Part shown: positions 18,695 to 29,948 of the stretch, piece by piece
How positions within the stretch are numbered: the stretch's first letter is position 1
Layout of the letters: each line of letters begins with the position of its first letter
Assembly (NCBI RefSeq): GCF_964204645.1
Contig: NC_134032.1
Location: 14,378,275-14,442,274 of the forward strand
DNA length: 64,000 nt
Source: Tubulanus polymorphus
Taxonomy: Eukaryota; Nemertea; Palaeonemertea; Tubulaniformes; Tubulanidae
Reading direction: 5' to 3'
The notes under the pieces: generated by a model
Databases searched by the model: none
The model's input: the letters and a program-made list of their open reading frames with translations, nothing else
What the model was told of the DNA's origin: nothing
Translations under genes and position numbers: made by a program

Positions 18695-21600
18695 CTAATA
18701 TTGATAGTTGTGTTGTTTACTGAGCGGTGGAGTAGGTGACCGAACGACCATCATCTGCTGCTGCTGCTGCTGTTGATTTTGCTCGTCGAGATTCCGTCTC
18801 AAACGTCCCGTTAAATTCAACAGATCGATTGTCGCCGAGTGACTCTCCACGATTTCCATCGTCAACAAATCATCGACGGTCGTCGTCGTGGTTACCGTTT
18901 CCATGCCGATATCGGTGTCGTTGTAAGCGATGTTGTTGTACCCGTCGTTTGGTTGTTTTCCGACGTCTAAACGATAGTTGCTATTGACGAGATATTGACT
19001 GTGTTGTTCGCGGCAGTGTTTGCGCACGAGACCCTCGGTGTCGAACGAGACGAGACGCCCGGTGAGCTGGTAACACACGCAGCACGAGAACAGCTGCGTC
19101 GCGTGGTGCGTCGAGATGTGTCGAACCATCGCCGTCTGCGAGTTACACGAGAACGGCATCTCCAGATTCTCGTTAATACACAACGTGCATAGCAACGGTT
19201 CCTCCTGGTTGCTAACCGCGTACAATCTAATTTCGGCGGGCGTCGTATCGGGGACGTGTATCTCCGTGGCGACATCCTCGACGGCGGCCACCTCCGACGG
19301 CGTAGTGGCCGTCTCGGGATGAACGGCGACCGCCGGCGTCGTGATCACGTGAGCGGCTGCCGATTCGATGATTCGTTTGCGATTCTTACTGCGATCGCGA
19401 CACGAACGTATACGCGTGCGTAATTGTTGCTTCGTCATGGCGATACCGGTGTAATTGTTACGTTTCATCAGATGCGCGTATTTCTTATAAATCTGTTTCG
19501 ACGAAGCGGCCTGCGACACGACCAGCCGGTCGAGGTCGTCTTTAAACGACTGCGACAGACGTTTAGTCGGCTGCACCGCCTCCTCCTGGTGGTAGTTCGC
19601 GTTATTAACGCCCTCGTACATCTTCCATTTTTTCATGTCGCTGAAATCGATAATGAGAAACATCGACCAGGCACATTCGAAATGCTCGTGGTAGAAATTC
19701 ACTTTCATTTTTTTCGTTTTCTCCATATACGCCGGACGTTGGCGCTTGTATTTACAGTAGTAGTTATGACACGAATTGCAGACTTTGTGCCCGAATAATT
19801 TATACCAGTGTCGCGTGTTCGTCGCGCGGCAGTTCGTACACGCTACGTCACCGCGTTGAAGATCGAGCCCGCAGCCCGAACAGTTCTGCACGTCTAAACT
19901 ACGATCGATATCTTTGATCAGATTGAGACATTTCGCGCGACATTGATCGGACTTTCCGGCGCAGGTTATCTGTAACGTGACGGCGCGTCCTTTACGCGTT
20001 GTAGTGTCACCCGCGTCGTCCTGTAACGCGTAGACGTCGTCGAATCGATGGCTGCGACCCCAGTTTTTATTGTAATACGTCGATATTCCGGCCTGCAGAT
20101 TATCGGGGCTGATCGCGACGATGCCTTTTTCGAAATTATAACGCTTTTTAAAATCGAAACGAAACCCGTCGAAATACCACTTAGTCGGAGCGCCGACCTC
20201 CAGTTCGCCGATGTAGCGCCATCTTTTATTAAATCTATCGATTTTCGACTCGGTCTCAGTCGTCGTCGCCGACTTGGACTTTGTTTTCGCGACGTTATCT
20301 TTCGTCGCTGGTATTTTGTAACAATCGCGGAGCCACTGAACGGCTTCGTCCGAAGCGATGAATTGATTAATATCGTCCATGGCGACCGGATCGTCTGAAC
20401 CGTTCGCCGACGCAAACTTCTTATGAACGACTCGTTTATTGTGCAACATGAATTCGACGCTTAAATGATCCGATTTCGCGCGAACCGCCGGTTTCCGTAG
20501 CAACAACGAATCAACGGTCATGCACTTGTCGACGTCGATATCCAGTCCGGGAAGGTCGTTTTTAGCTTTAACCGCCTGCAGGCAGTCGTCGCTGCCGAGA
20601 TACGCGTTGATTTTCGCCATGGCGTTTTTGTCGTCGCGACCTGCTCGACTACACGGAAACCACCGAACCAACGTCTCGTAATTATTCTTCATATGCAGCG
20701 TCAGTCCGAGCGTACTCCGACGCGACGTCGTCCTCATCCGTACCAACGGCAGTCGTCGTAGCAACGCGCGTAACTCCGGCGGTACGATCAATTCCGACTG
20801 ATAACTCTTCAACACGCCGCTAGATGGCGCCGGTTTATTGACGACCGTAGCGGACGGACTGGGCGCTTTACGACACTCGACCGTCAGGACTTTTTCTCCG
20901 TTTTTTAGCGGTACGACCTCGATGCACAAGTGATCGGTGCCGGGTTCTATTTCGATGCGTTGTTCTCCGATTACGAGGTGGTCGTTGTCGAACGAGATCC
21001 CGCCCGACGATTTCAACAACTCCTGCAACTCTTCCGGATCGCTGTGCGTTTTTACCGTCATCGTTTTATCATCGATCACCTGTCATAATTAGAATAACAT
21101 CAGCGTTCAATAATCAAACCACGGAACAATATATACTATACACTAATGTACAAGAATGTACTGGATTGGTAACAGAAGCTGGGTAATGATTGAGTGACAG
21201 CGCTTTGAGCATTCATTGGAAAGGCGCTATATAAGCACTAATTATCATTATTATTACACTACGTTTATGAGGGTCAACCCACGATATACCGTCCACATCT
21301 CGGTGCAGAATTATTTTGGCGGTATAGAGAGTATGGTGGTATATCGGGGGTGTTTTACTATGTATTTGAATAGAGATGTACATTGAGAAAACTTGGCTGT
21401 AGGCGGGGGTGGCGGTAAATGGGAGGGCGGTATATCGAGGGTGTTTTACTATGTATTTGAATAGAGATGTACATTGAGAAAACTTGGCTGTAGGCGGGGG
21501 TGGCGGTAAATGGGAGGGCGGTATATCGAGGGTGTTTTACTATGTATTTGAATAGAGATGTACATTGAGAAAACCTGGCGGTAGGCGGGGGTGGTGGTAT

Positions 21601-22968
21601 ATGGGAGGGTGGTATATCGGGGGTGTTTTACTATGTATTTGTGTAGAGATGTACATTGAGAAAACCTGGTGGTAGGCGGGAGTGGCGGTAAATGGGAGGG
21701 TGGTATATTGGGGGTGTTTTACTGTGTATTTGAATAGAGATGTACATGACGATGATGTACAGAAAACTTGGCAGTAGGCGGGGGTGTCGGTATATCGGGG
21801 GTTGACTGTAGAATGTTGCTGCTGAATACAACTGATGCATCAGGCGGAATGCCCGAGCGTACGTCGACCCGTTAATGAAGGCAGAGAATGATTGAATAGT
21901 CATTATCTTAAACTATAGCGGTGTATAAAAAACATGTTAATCAATCTCTTGAAATTTTCAAATTATCTCCAGCACTTTGCAGGTATTATCAAAAATACGT
22001 ACTTTTGGTATTATGGGAATGAAAGTCAGCATTGAAAGGGTATTCAAGGCAAAATTTATTAAACAACGATATCAATTAATCATTACCTCTTCGGTTTCCT
22101 CCTCTCTCTCTATTACATATTTCACCTCCTGTTGCTCCGGTGCAGCTGCCAATTGTTTGCTCGCGCTCATTTCAATCGACGGCCATTTATACTTGCTTTT
22201 ACCAGCTCCGCCACCAGTGGCGCCCTCGTCGTCGTCTTGTGGCGCGAAATCGCTATCGATATTCTGTTTAATCTCGTCCGCTAACTGGTGAAATTTTCGT
22301 TTCTTGGAAACGACGATTTTGTTTTTCGACGACGTGGTTTTGCCACCGCCGCGTTTGGAAGAAGATTTTGAAACGACCGAACAGTCGGGAGTCTTCGAGC
22401 TGAGCATCGGAATTGATGAGGACGGCTCCTGCGTCGGAGCATTCCCGGATATACGCGCTACGGCCCGTTGTATCGAGTTTTCTATCGCCGCAGTCGCTTG
22501 CTGCTGCTGTGCGGGCACTGTCGTAGGAAAAAAATTAAATACATTATTCAGGGCTTCATGTAAGCACTCAAAGGGGGGGGGTACATGATCACCCAGAATC
22601 TAGGCCGAGCGCTTGGTTTACAGTAAGGCTAATTATTAAGACTCAGCTAAACGAGAAACTTATGACACACACCAGATGGCGCAACAATACACAGTTAATT
22701 TTGTACAGGTTCCCTGATCGACGCGATTTGAGGTGTTTTAAAGATTAGCCTAAGCGAAATATCCCCAAAAATTTCATGTCACATGAAATCGATAAATAGA
22801 CTGATTAGTCATGTTTTGCTTACCGGGGGTAATTTTCAACGTGCCCTTTTTAATCATCTCTTCGAACTGTTTGACGGTCAGCGAGGTTTTCAAAACCTTA
22901 ACGCCGGTGATCGGCAGATTAGCAGTCGTCGGGTTGACGACAGTCGATGGCGGTTTAGTCTCGGCCAT
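18695..22968 (-). CDS. Unidentified nuclear zinc-finger protein (GATA-like + two C2H2-like fingers), 986 aa
   Basis: Minus-strand exons: 22968-22824 (starts ATG GCC), 22517-22087 and 21079-18695, joined in phases 1 and 0. The residues run as follows: 1-48 includes VKQFEEMIKKGTLKITP; a Gln-rich stretch sits at 52-55; a basic nuclear-localisation-like KKRK sits at 120-123. Two mutually similar blocks with a DD...AM..IN.(F/Y)..SD pattern occupy about 317-370 and 396-451. A WYFDGFRFDFKKRYNFEKGI block begins near 493. The GATA-like finger is C606-x2-C609-x16-C626-x2-C629 (TNTRHWYKLFGHK inside), one residue shorter than the usual loop, with an extra CxxC at 592/595. C2H2-like fingers are at C823/C826...H846/H850 and C858/C861...H880/H885. 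A poly-Gln run lies near 960. This fits a DNA-binding regulator; I do not recognise the family. An AATAAA lies about 55 bases past the stop. Confidence 0.85.
21300..21800 (+). repeat. 91-bp minisatellite, zinc-finger gene intron 2
   Basis: About 5.5 copies of a unit with GTGTTTTACTATGTATTTGA, ATAGAGATGTACATTGAGAA and AACTTGGCTGTAGGCGGGGG. It lies wholly within the intron 21080-22086, next to a GGCGCTATATAAGCACTAAT / ATT-rich motif at 21222-21255 that resembles a retroelement tail. Confidence 0.85.
22518..22823 (-). other. Zinc-finger gene intron 1
   Basis: GT-AG intron from GGTAAGC (donor, minus strand) to CCTACGACAG (acceptor), phase 1. It includes a G/C run (22565-22574) and a 22671-22705 fragment similar to the CACCAGATGGCGCA repeats in TTC39C intron 9. 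Confidence 0.7.
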
Positions 22969-23078
22969 CGTTGTATTTACCCTGAAAAAACATGGATTAA
23001 ATTCAGCAAATTTTTTATCAGAAAATATTTTTGAAAAAATTCAATGTCGATTGCGAATAGAGGGTTAAAACATAGTCG

Positions 23079-23480
23079 GCGCATGCGCACTGAACAAAAC
23101 GAAGTTAGTTGCATGAATGCGAAGTGAAAAATGGCGAATGTAAAAATTTTTGCGAAATTGAACGCGCGTTTGACTGATTGCAACGGGCGGCATTCCTCAC
23201 CTTTATCCTAAATCGATAACCGTTAATTCAAATACCGATAATCTCTTCATAAATCGTCGCTAAACAGACTAAAAAGTCGATTAATTGCGTTAAAATCGCC
23301 GAGATACAGTTCCACAAGTGCGTCGCCTCGGAAATCACCGACTACTTCCGAGTACCACTTCGGAAAACTCCGGAAGCTTCCGAGCTTGGATTCGGGGATT
23401 TCCGGTTGCCTGACTCCCGAGCGTCGATTCGGAAATCACGAACATTGCCGAACATCGCGATGATGACGTTCGATCGCGCA
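23079..23480 (-). promoter_or_regulatory. Likely promoter region of the zinc-finger gene
   Basis: A perfect palindrome GCGCATGCGC (NRF1-type) lies at 23079-23088, a YY1-like AAATGGCG at 23128-23136 and several ETS-like CTTCCG words at about 23343-23378. A CRE-like TGACGT sits near 23464 and CpG is locally frequent. The first coding exon (ATG at 22968) has a TTTTTTCAG acceptor-like sequence just upstream (22982-22990), so the 5' UTR may be split. The motifs are read from sequence; promoter function and direction are inferred. Confidence 0.45.
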
Positions 23481-24450
23481 CGCTTTTGTTTCGTTCAACT
23501 GTCACGTATTGTCGTATGTTTTCAAATATTGCACGCGGTTAGAATCGTAATCGAAACGTCGAATTACCACTTATAAACTCAACAGATATTGATGATGAAT
23601 ACAACTGACACTTCCCTAGAGCCTGTCAAGTAAAGTCGGCCAAAGAAAATTGCGAACCAAACCCACACCATCTCAGACATCACCGACGAACCACACCACG
23701 TCCACGGCATCAAAAAACCTCTGCCTCTGGCTTCATAAATTTGTACCCGGTAATCTCTTTATCAGAATGGAGAATCCGTCTACCTTCAATCATACTTTGG
23801 AGAGTCTGAAACCTACGGGCACGGCGCTCAGGGGCGGATTGAGACCGGACACGGTCGGACTTTTAAAGTGCCTTTTTATTTTTTCCCTTGTAACCACCTG
23901 AGATACACAATAGATATTTTTCCTAAATATATAACTTTTGTTTCTTGACTAAATGCCTCTCAGGAGAGCTCTAAAATTTTGATGATATGCCTTTCCACCC
24001 TAAATTAAGAATATATGTCCTTTTTATGGGTCGACGTGGTCACAACATGCCCCTGGACCCGCCATTGCAAACTAGGCCTACTGGGTCTGGGCGGGCGCGG
24101 CGGGGCTTAGACTTTCAGCTCTGGTGGTTCCTACCACGTCTTTAATCTAGATTTATTTTCAGCACAGCTCCGGTCCAAAGCTGCCAATTATTCCTGAAGA
24201 AGGTCCCTGAAGATGCCTCACTGCCCTACCCCCTTCTGTCTGGTGTATTTTTTATGCTATTGAAAATATATTGGTCCCCGCAACAATTTTCTATTGTCCT
24301 CCTAAAAATTGTTTAAATTCTTCGTTATTCTGTATTGTATCCTTGAGAATGTATTCCTGGTATTATTTTTAGTCAGGTGACAGCGGTAGCGTGGGTTGTT
24401 GGATGCGACAATAGTAACTAGAGAGGATGGTAGACCATTTATTAGGATAC
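23481..24450. other. Non-coding stretch upstream of the zinc-finger gene
   Basis: No gene is supported. GGGGCGGATTGAGACCGGAC at 23850-23869 and GGGGCGGATCCAGCTGG at 24715-24731 look like transposon remnants. The plus-strand frame at 23650-23901 runs into that remnant and lacks recognisable domains. Confidence 0.45.
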
Positions 24451-24454
24451 TGGG

Positions 24455-24668
24455 TTGGACCAACACTGTGAGATGCAGGACCATCACCAGAAATTGCTTG
24501 ACTATCACTGGAAAATGCTGGGCCATCACCAGAAATTGCTGTATCATCACCAGAAATTGCTGGGCCATCACCAGAAATTGCTGGGCCATCACCAGAAATT
24601 GCTGGACCATCACCAGAAAATGTTGGATCATCACTGGAAAATGCTGGACCATCACTGGAAACCAGTGT
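24455..24668 (+). repeat. 24-bp minisatellite
   Basis: About nine copies of GCTGGGCCATCACCAGAAAT + TGCT with variants (GGACCATCACTGGAAAA). A multiple of three without stops, so open frames on both strands are by-products. Confidence 0.85.
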
Positions 24669-25194
24669 TAGAAGTAAGAGTGCACTGACCAGTCATGATT
24701 CATATAGGTGCCCCAGGGGCGGATCCAGCTGGTAAATATGACCATATTTCTAAAAATTACTGCTCAATTATCTACCGGCGACAAAAGGGATAAAAGGGGA
24801 TTTGATATCCTCCCGCAAGAAAAATATGAAAAATCACTCGTATTCCTTGTATCTAAAGGCATTCCGGACCTGATCAGACCTGATCAGATTAGGTTCTTCT
24901 AGAGAGTATGTTATTCACACTTTTCTGACTATATTCTGGAATACAGTGGAATATAGCTTGGATCCAACCCTGTGCCCTATCGTCGATAACAGGCCTAAAT
25001 TAATTGACTTCTATTTCAGGGGTCTTCAAATGATAGTTCAACGTTCTACTGATAGATGGCGTACATCGGATTCGTCGTAGTTAGATATTTTACAGATAGG
25101 CGGCGTAAAGGTAGAGTAAAACCTTTAGTAGATGAATCTTACAGATCATCGTCGTAGATATGAGCAAATTTTTAAATGACTACCAGTAAGTCCA

Positions 25195-25330
25195 AGCCTG
25201 TTGCCTTGTCAAAGCCCCCCATACCCGGGCCCACTCTCGAATCTAACCCCTTCCCTAGTCAGGATTTGAATTTGGCACCTCCTGCACTCTAGATGAGCAT
25301 ATTCTAAACACCAGAGTCGTCTGGAAGTTT
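25195..25330 (-). mobile_element. Degenerate tRNA-derived SINE
   Basis: On the minus strand, CATCTAGAGTGCAGGAGG, a B-box-like AAATTCAAATCCTGACTAGG and CTTTGACAAGG follow each other as in the element at 50.04-50.22 kb. The A box is poor. Confidence 0.4.
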
Positions 25331-25511
25331 GTTTTAAATGAGATCGGTGTCCAGTCAGGCGTGGGGATTGGATGTCAATTGCTCTAACTTTAACCAACTC
25401 TTGAGTTTCGATCAATGCCACAAACATAACAGCTCTATTCTACCCACAGAAACATGGCTCTAGAGATAGATACAAACTCCTCCATTATCAGTATCTCGCC
25501 CTTGTCAAAGT

Positions 25512-26536
25512 TTGGTGCTATCCTAGTTTGATACTATCCCAGTTTGGTACTATCCCAGTCTGGTGCTATCCCAGTTTGATACTATCCCAGTTTGATACTA
25601 TCCTAATCTGGTGCTATCCCAGTTTGATGCTATCCCAGTTTGATACTATCCCAGTTTGGTGCTATCCCAGTCTGGTGCTATCCCAGTTTGGTTCTATCCC
25701 AGTTAGATGCTATCCCAGTTTGGTACTATCCCAGTCTGGTGCTATCCCAGTTTGGTGCTATCCCAGTTTGGTGCTATCCCAGTATGATGCTATCCCAGTT
25801 TGGTACTATCCCAGTCTGGTGCTATCCCAGTTTGATGCTATCCCAGTCTTGTGCTATCCTAATCTGGTGCTATCCCAGTTTGGTGCTATCCCAGTTTGAT
25901 ACTATCCCAGTCTGGTGCTATCCCAGTTTGATACTATCCCAGTCTGGTGCTATCCCAGTTTGATACTATCCCAGTCTGGTGCTATCCTAATCCGGTGCTA
26001 TCCCAGTTTGGTGCTATCCCAGTTTGATACTATCCCAGTTTGGTGCTATCCCAGTTTGATACTATCCCAGTCTGGTGCTATCCCAGTTTGATACTATCCC
26101 AGTCTGGTGCTATCCTAATCCGGTGCTATCCCAGTTTGGTGCTATCCCAGTTTGATGCTATCCCAGTCTTGTGCTATCCTAATCTGGTGCTATCCCAGTT
26201 TGATACTATCCCAGTCTGGTGCTATCCTAATCCGGTGCTATCCCAGTTTGGTGCTATCCCAGTTTGATACTATCCCAGTCTGGTGCTATCCCAGTTTGAT
26301 ACTATCCCAGTCTGGTGCTATCCCAGTTTGATACTATCCCAGTCTGGTGCTATCCTAATCCGGTGCTATCCCAGTTTGGTGCTATCCCAGTTTGATGCTA
26401 TCCCAGTCTTGTGCTATCCTAATCTGGTGCTATCCCAGTTTGGTGCTATCCCAGTTTGATACTATCCCAGTCTGGTGCTATCCCAGTTTGATACTATCCC
26501 AGTCTGGTGCTATCCTAATCCGGTGCTATCCCAGTT
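25512..26536 (+). repeat. 16-bp satellite-like array with higher-order structure
   Basis: About 64 units of AGTTTGATACTATCCC and variants (TCTGGTGC, TTTGGTGC, CCTAATCCGG). The rare CCTAATCCGG unit recurs near 25986, 26114, 26226, 26354 and 26514, at spacings of 128, 112, 128 and 160 bp. All are multiples of 16, so blocks of 7-10 units were amplified together. Confidence 0.95.
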
Positions 26537-26559
26537 TTCCCTCAAGTTTCTAATCAATA

Positions 26560-28085
26560 AAACATAAAAATAAGACCGTATTAGACCTAAATCAAGACAA
26601 CCTGAATAAGGACTTAAGATAAAAACCCACTATTTAAAAATTAAATGAAAACTAAAATCGAGAATTATTTATTGAAACAATCTAAAATATAAGAAGAACA
26701 CAACGTTTCTTCTGAATAAGGACTTGTTTTGGGCACAAAAAGCTTGAGTTTCAATTCCATAAACCGTCGTTTCCGAGGGTCTAGTGTACTAATCAGCCAT
26801 ATCCTCATAGATATTAAAATTCTTGGAATCTCGCAGTGGTAATTGACGTAGGCGTTTTCATCAAACGGCATCCTGGAAAATGAATTAATCCTACTTCGGA
26901 CGTCGGTTTGTGAATTAATTAAGTGTTAAAAGCTACGATTTTATTCCTGTTTCCAGTTAGTAGTCGATTATGAATGACTCATGTGATAAGGGATTTGTTT
27001 AAGATCGGTATACGCTTTCCTTATAAGGGCATCGTTTTAATGGAATACTGTCAAGTCAGCCGTAGACTTTTGAAACTAATGAGTTTTGGAGTCAATGTTT
27101 TCAATAGAGTTTGGAATTAACTTAATTAATAGTATTTGGATTCACCTCATAGAGTTTGGAGTCAACTTGATAGAGTTTTGTGTGAATTTACCGAGTTGAT
27201 TCAATTTTCAAGGATTTCAGGATAAATTTTTGTTTTCATGATTTACTTTAAAAAAGAGAAGGTAACAAATGAAGATCCATCCAGAAATAAGTCCGGTTTG
27301 AGATGATTAAAGTCCGATACTGATTTTCCTCTTATCTCGTGTAACGCGCGGCTATCCGACGGAAATTGACCGGTATTAAGAACCTAATATTTTAATTCCG
27401 ATTAAACCCTGTTGTTGCCGCCGGCGACGATATTGGCAGACGCGATATTTTCTTTAAACGAGGAAATTGACGATGATCGTCGTCATTGACAACTGTGATT
27501 TTAATGCATAAACTCTAAACTCTGGACTTATTGCAGTTCCATATTTTTGAAGTAATTTGGTCCAATGGCCCAGTTTCACGAACATTAACTGGGGTTAACT
27601 TCGAATTAGGTGATATTTCAAATTAAAAATGCTTTATTCGTATTTTTTTGTTAATTTGATGATTTAATTACAAACGCAAATTAGCGAAAAAGAATTTATT
27701 CGAATTATCTCCGAACTTTATTCGGAATCAGTTTCCTGACAAATAAAATTTTACAATTTTCAATGAACTTACTTCTGAAAGTGAAACTCGAACTGTTTTG
27801 AGTTTGAACGATGCTGATAAACCTGTGAGTGTCATTAGAGAGAGAGAGATATATATATATATACTGGTACTGAGCCTTTTAACAGGAAGAGTTTTAAGAA
27901 GATTAAAGGATTTGTGTAGTTCGATCCCTCCCCTCTCTCCTATCTCCTACTCTTGTGTTTATCCTACGTGCATTTGAAACCGTTGCCGTTTCACGAATAA
28001 AAGCAAAGTTCATTGAAATCGAATGTGAACCTTTGACAGATAATATGCATTGTATTGGCCCGAAGCATTGATAAAAATTCTATTG
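26560..28085. other. AT-rich non-coding DNA
   Basis: Contains a repeat copy at 26600-26720 (AAAAACCCACTAT...GTTTC) matching 1330-1425, short GAGTTTGGAGTCAAC-type repeats at 27075-27180, a lone GGCCCAGTTTCACGAAC element end at 27570 and a (GA)n(TA)n microsatellite at 27838-27861. No supported gene. Confidence 0.45.
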
Positions 28086-28090
28086 TTTTT

Positions 28091-28445
28091 AGCCTCAGTA
28101 GCTCAGCGGGATGAGGCGTCACTATCAGTGCTGAGCGCCAAGTGGGTTTGAGTCTTTTCTACTGGCTATTTATAATGTGCGGGCAATATTCGAAAGACTG
28201 TGGTTCTGTTGAGAGGTTAAATGAACAATCCTCCACTAGGGTTCAGTTCGGGGGGGGGGGGGACAAGAACAGAGTGACAAGCAGGTTCGAGTCCTGCTGG
28301 CTGCTTACAGTGTTGGGTGACAAGCAGGTTTGAGTCCTGCTGGCTGCTTATAGTGTTGGGTGACAAGCAGGTTTGAGTCCTGCTGGCTGTTTACATTGGC
28401 AACGCTTCAAACATTTCAAAGTTAAACGAACAATCAAATAGGGCT
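28091..28445 (+). mobile_element. tRNA-derived SINE with amplified B-box segment
   Basis: The head has an A-box-like TAGCTCAGCGGGATGAG and a B-box-like GGGTTTGAGTC, followed by the body GTGCGGGCAATATTCG...GGTTAAATGAACAATC. After a 13-base poly(G) run a 43-44-bp segment with GACAAGCAGGTT(C/T)GAGTCCTG and CTGGCTGCTTA is repeated three times, and the body appears again (TTAAACGAACAATCAAATAG). This looks like nested or tandemly rearranged SINE copies. Confidence 0.65.
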
Positions 28446-29728
28446 AACCTTGGAAAAGCCTAGATTTGTATGACAAACAAAAAATTGCAGTGTCTCGGCC
28501 TAAGAGGCTCATTTAAACGCATAGTTACGTCGATCTAGCCTTATTGCGTTAGTAGATGAATATTTTCACTTGAGGCTAAAATAGCTGAATTGACAGATGA
28601 TAATTGGAGGTATGGATAGTTTCTCAGGGCGTGGTCGGTCACTGATATATTTCTGTATCGCTGCTGATATTTTCAACGATTTTCACGCCGTAGTTTTATG
28701 ATGTCACAAGGGCGTATTGTGAAAATCCTGCTCACCCCTGGCTGTGAGTAATTCTTGTCAATATGTGATATCAAAGTTATGGTTTTCCACATGGTTGTTT
28801 TACTGCTGTTATATAATTTGATATTATCTCACAAAAAAGATTTTCATATGATTTATTTCGACGGTTTTGTAAATTATGAATTTCTAGAAAGGATGATTTA
28901 CTTTTGTTATGAGAATAAAGCACGGCCGTCGAGGAATTAGAAAAATCCTAGGGGATTTGTCTGGTCGAATCCTCATAGATCTTATTCTCAATCCCCTATC
29001 CCCCTGGTTTTGCTGTCCCTAAATCTTAAAATAAATGCTGTCATGAATTTATGGTTCGTCCTTGACTGTGATTATAGATTCCCGGATAAATAAGTATTTT
29101 CTATTTTTACTAATTGAATATGAGATAATGATTTCTCTTGGTCTCACCAAATATTAAATATTTAGTTTTTTTCTTTTTAAAAGACTACTTGACCGCTGGT
29201 TCTTCTGCATACACGCTTGGCTACTTAAGTACATCGTTCACCGCTTTCAGCTTGTGCTGCCACCTTGTAACGTAATGACTAACTATATCAGACTAAGTAA
29301 TGATCGAAAAAATAGTAAAAGGGAATAATGTTAAAAATCCTGAACTCTTTCTCTTGTGCTAATGATATATTCAACTATATCCAAATATTCATCTTCAGGA
29401 ATACTATTACTAGTGTTACAATGAAAAAATCTATGAGATATCTATACAATCCAGAACAAAAAGACTAATCCATAAAAACATGTGATACAAACTGTAAAGA
29501 TATAACACATAACTCGGTATTCCTGAAGATGACTATTAGAATTCGCTCATGATTACGTTCTCATGTTTGAGATAAATTCAACAATTGAAATTGATTGCAA
29601 TGGGCTCCGTAGTCGGCAAAATTATATATATTTATTTCTATATTTATTTCCGTTACGTTGAACCTCACGGTAACAAACTTCAACCTATTGTTGCATTTGA
29701 ACGAGCCCCGATCGAAAAATTTTTATTA
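28446..29728. other. Non-coding DNA, no supported feature
   Basis: No exon-like segment with splice signals was found. GAATACTATTACTAG at 29399 and TCGGTATTCCTGAAGATGAC at 29515 form weak inverted similarity (ATCTTCAGGAATAC versus GTATTCCTGAAGAT), possibly the arms of a small MITE of about 140 bp. Confidence 0.35.
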
Positions 29729-29948
29729 GGCTAAACAAAAATGATACCCTGTTTCTCCGCAGCGGCCGGGTCATTTTTGTAAAATATGATAAAATTCATA
29801 AACAGTTCATTTCTATAGCGGCCGGGTCTGTTTTGGTGAAATTGATCACGATTTTAAAAAAAGTAATGTATAGGGTAGATAGGCGACCGGCCGGGTCAAC
29901 ATTTAAGCTCAGCAGCGCGGAGAAACAAGGTATCAATTTTTTTTAGCC
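29729..29948 (+). mobile_element. 220-bp TIR element, copy 1
   Basis: The ends are imperfect inverted repeats of about 35 bp (GGCTAAACAAAAATGATACC and GGTATCAATTTTTTTTAGCC). TTA flanks on both sides could be a 3-bp target duplication of the PIF/Harbinger kind. The inside has three GCGGCCGGGT or GGCCGGGTC motifs. A second copy is at 34866-35079. Non-coding. Confidence 0.75.

Larger units (their letters stand above)
18022..19933. repeat. 1,916-bp tandem repeat, copy C (part of the intact gene)
   Basis: Third unit. At GAGACATTT (ends 19933) it continues into unique upstream coding sequence (CGCGCGACATTG) instead of the AAAA filler. Copy C is therefore the parental, intact gene end. Confidence 0.95.

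Noticed and set aside
19424-20415. Open frames antisense or out of frame to the zinc-finger exon
   Set aside because: They are shadows of the GC-rich coding exon 3; the same shadows occur in all three repeats.
25500-26540. CRISPR-like array
   Set aside because: The units are contiguous 16-mers without spacers, in an animal genome.
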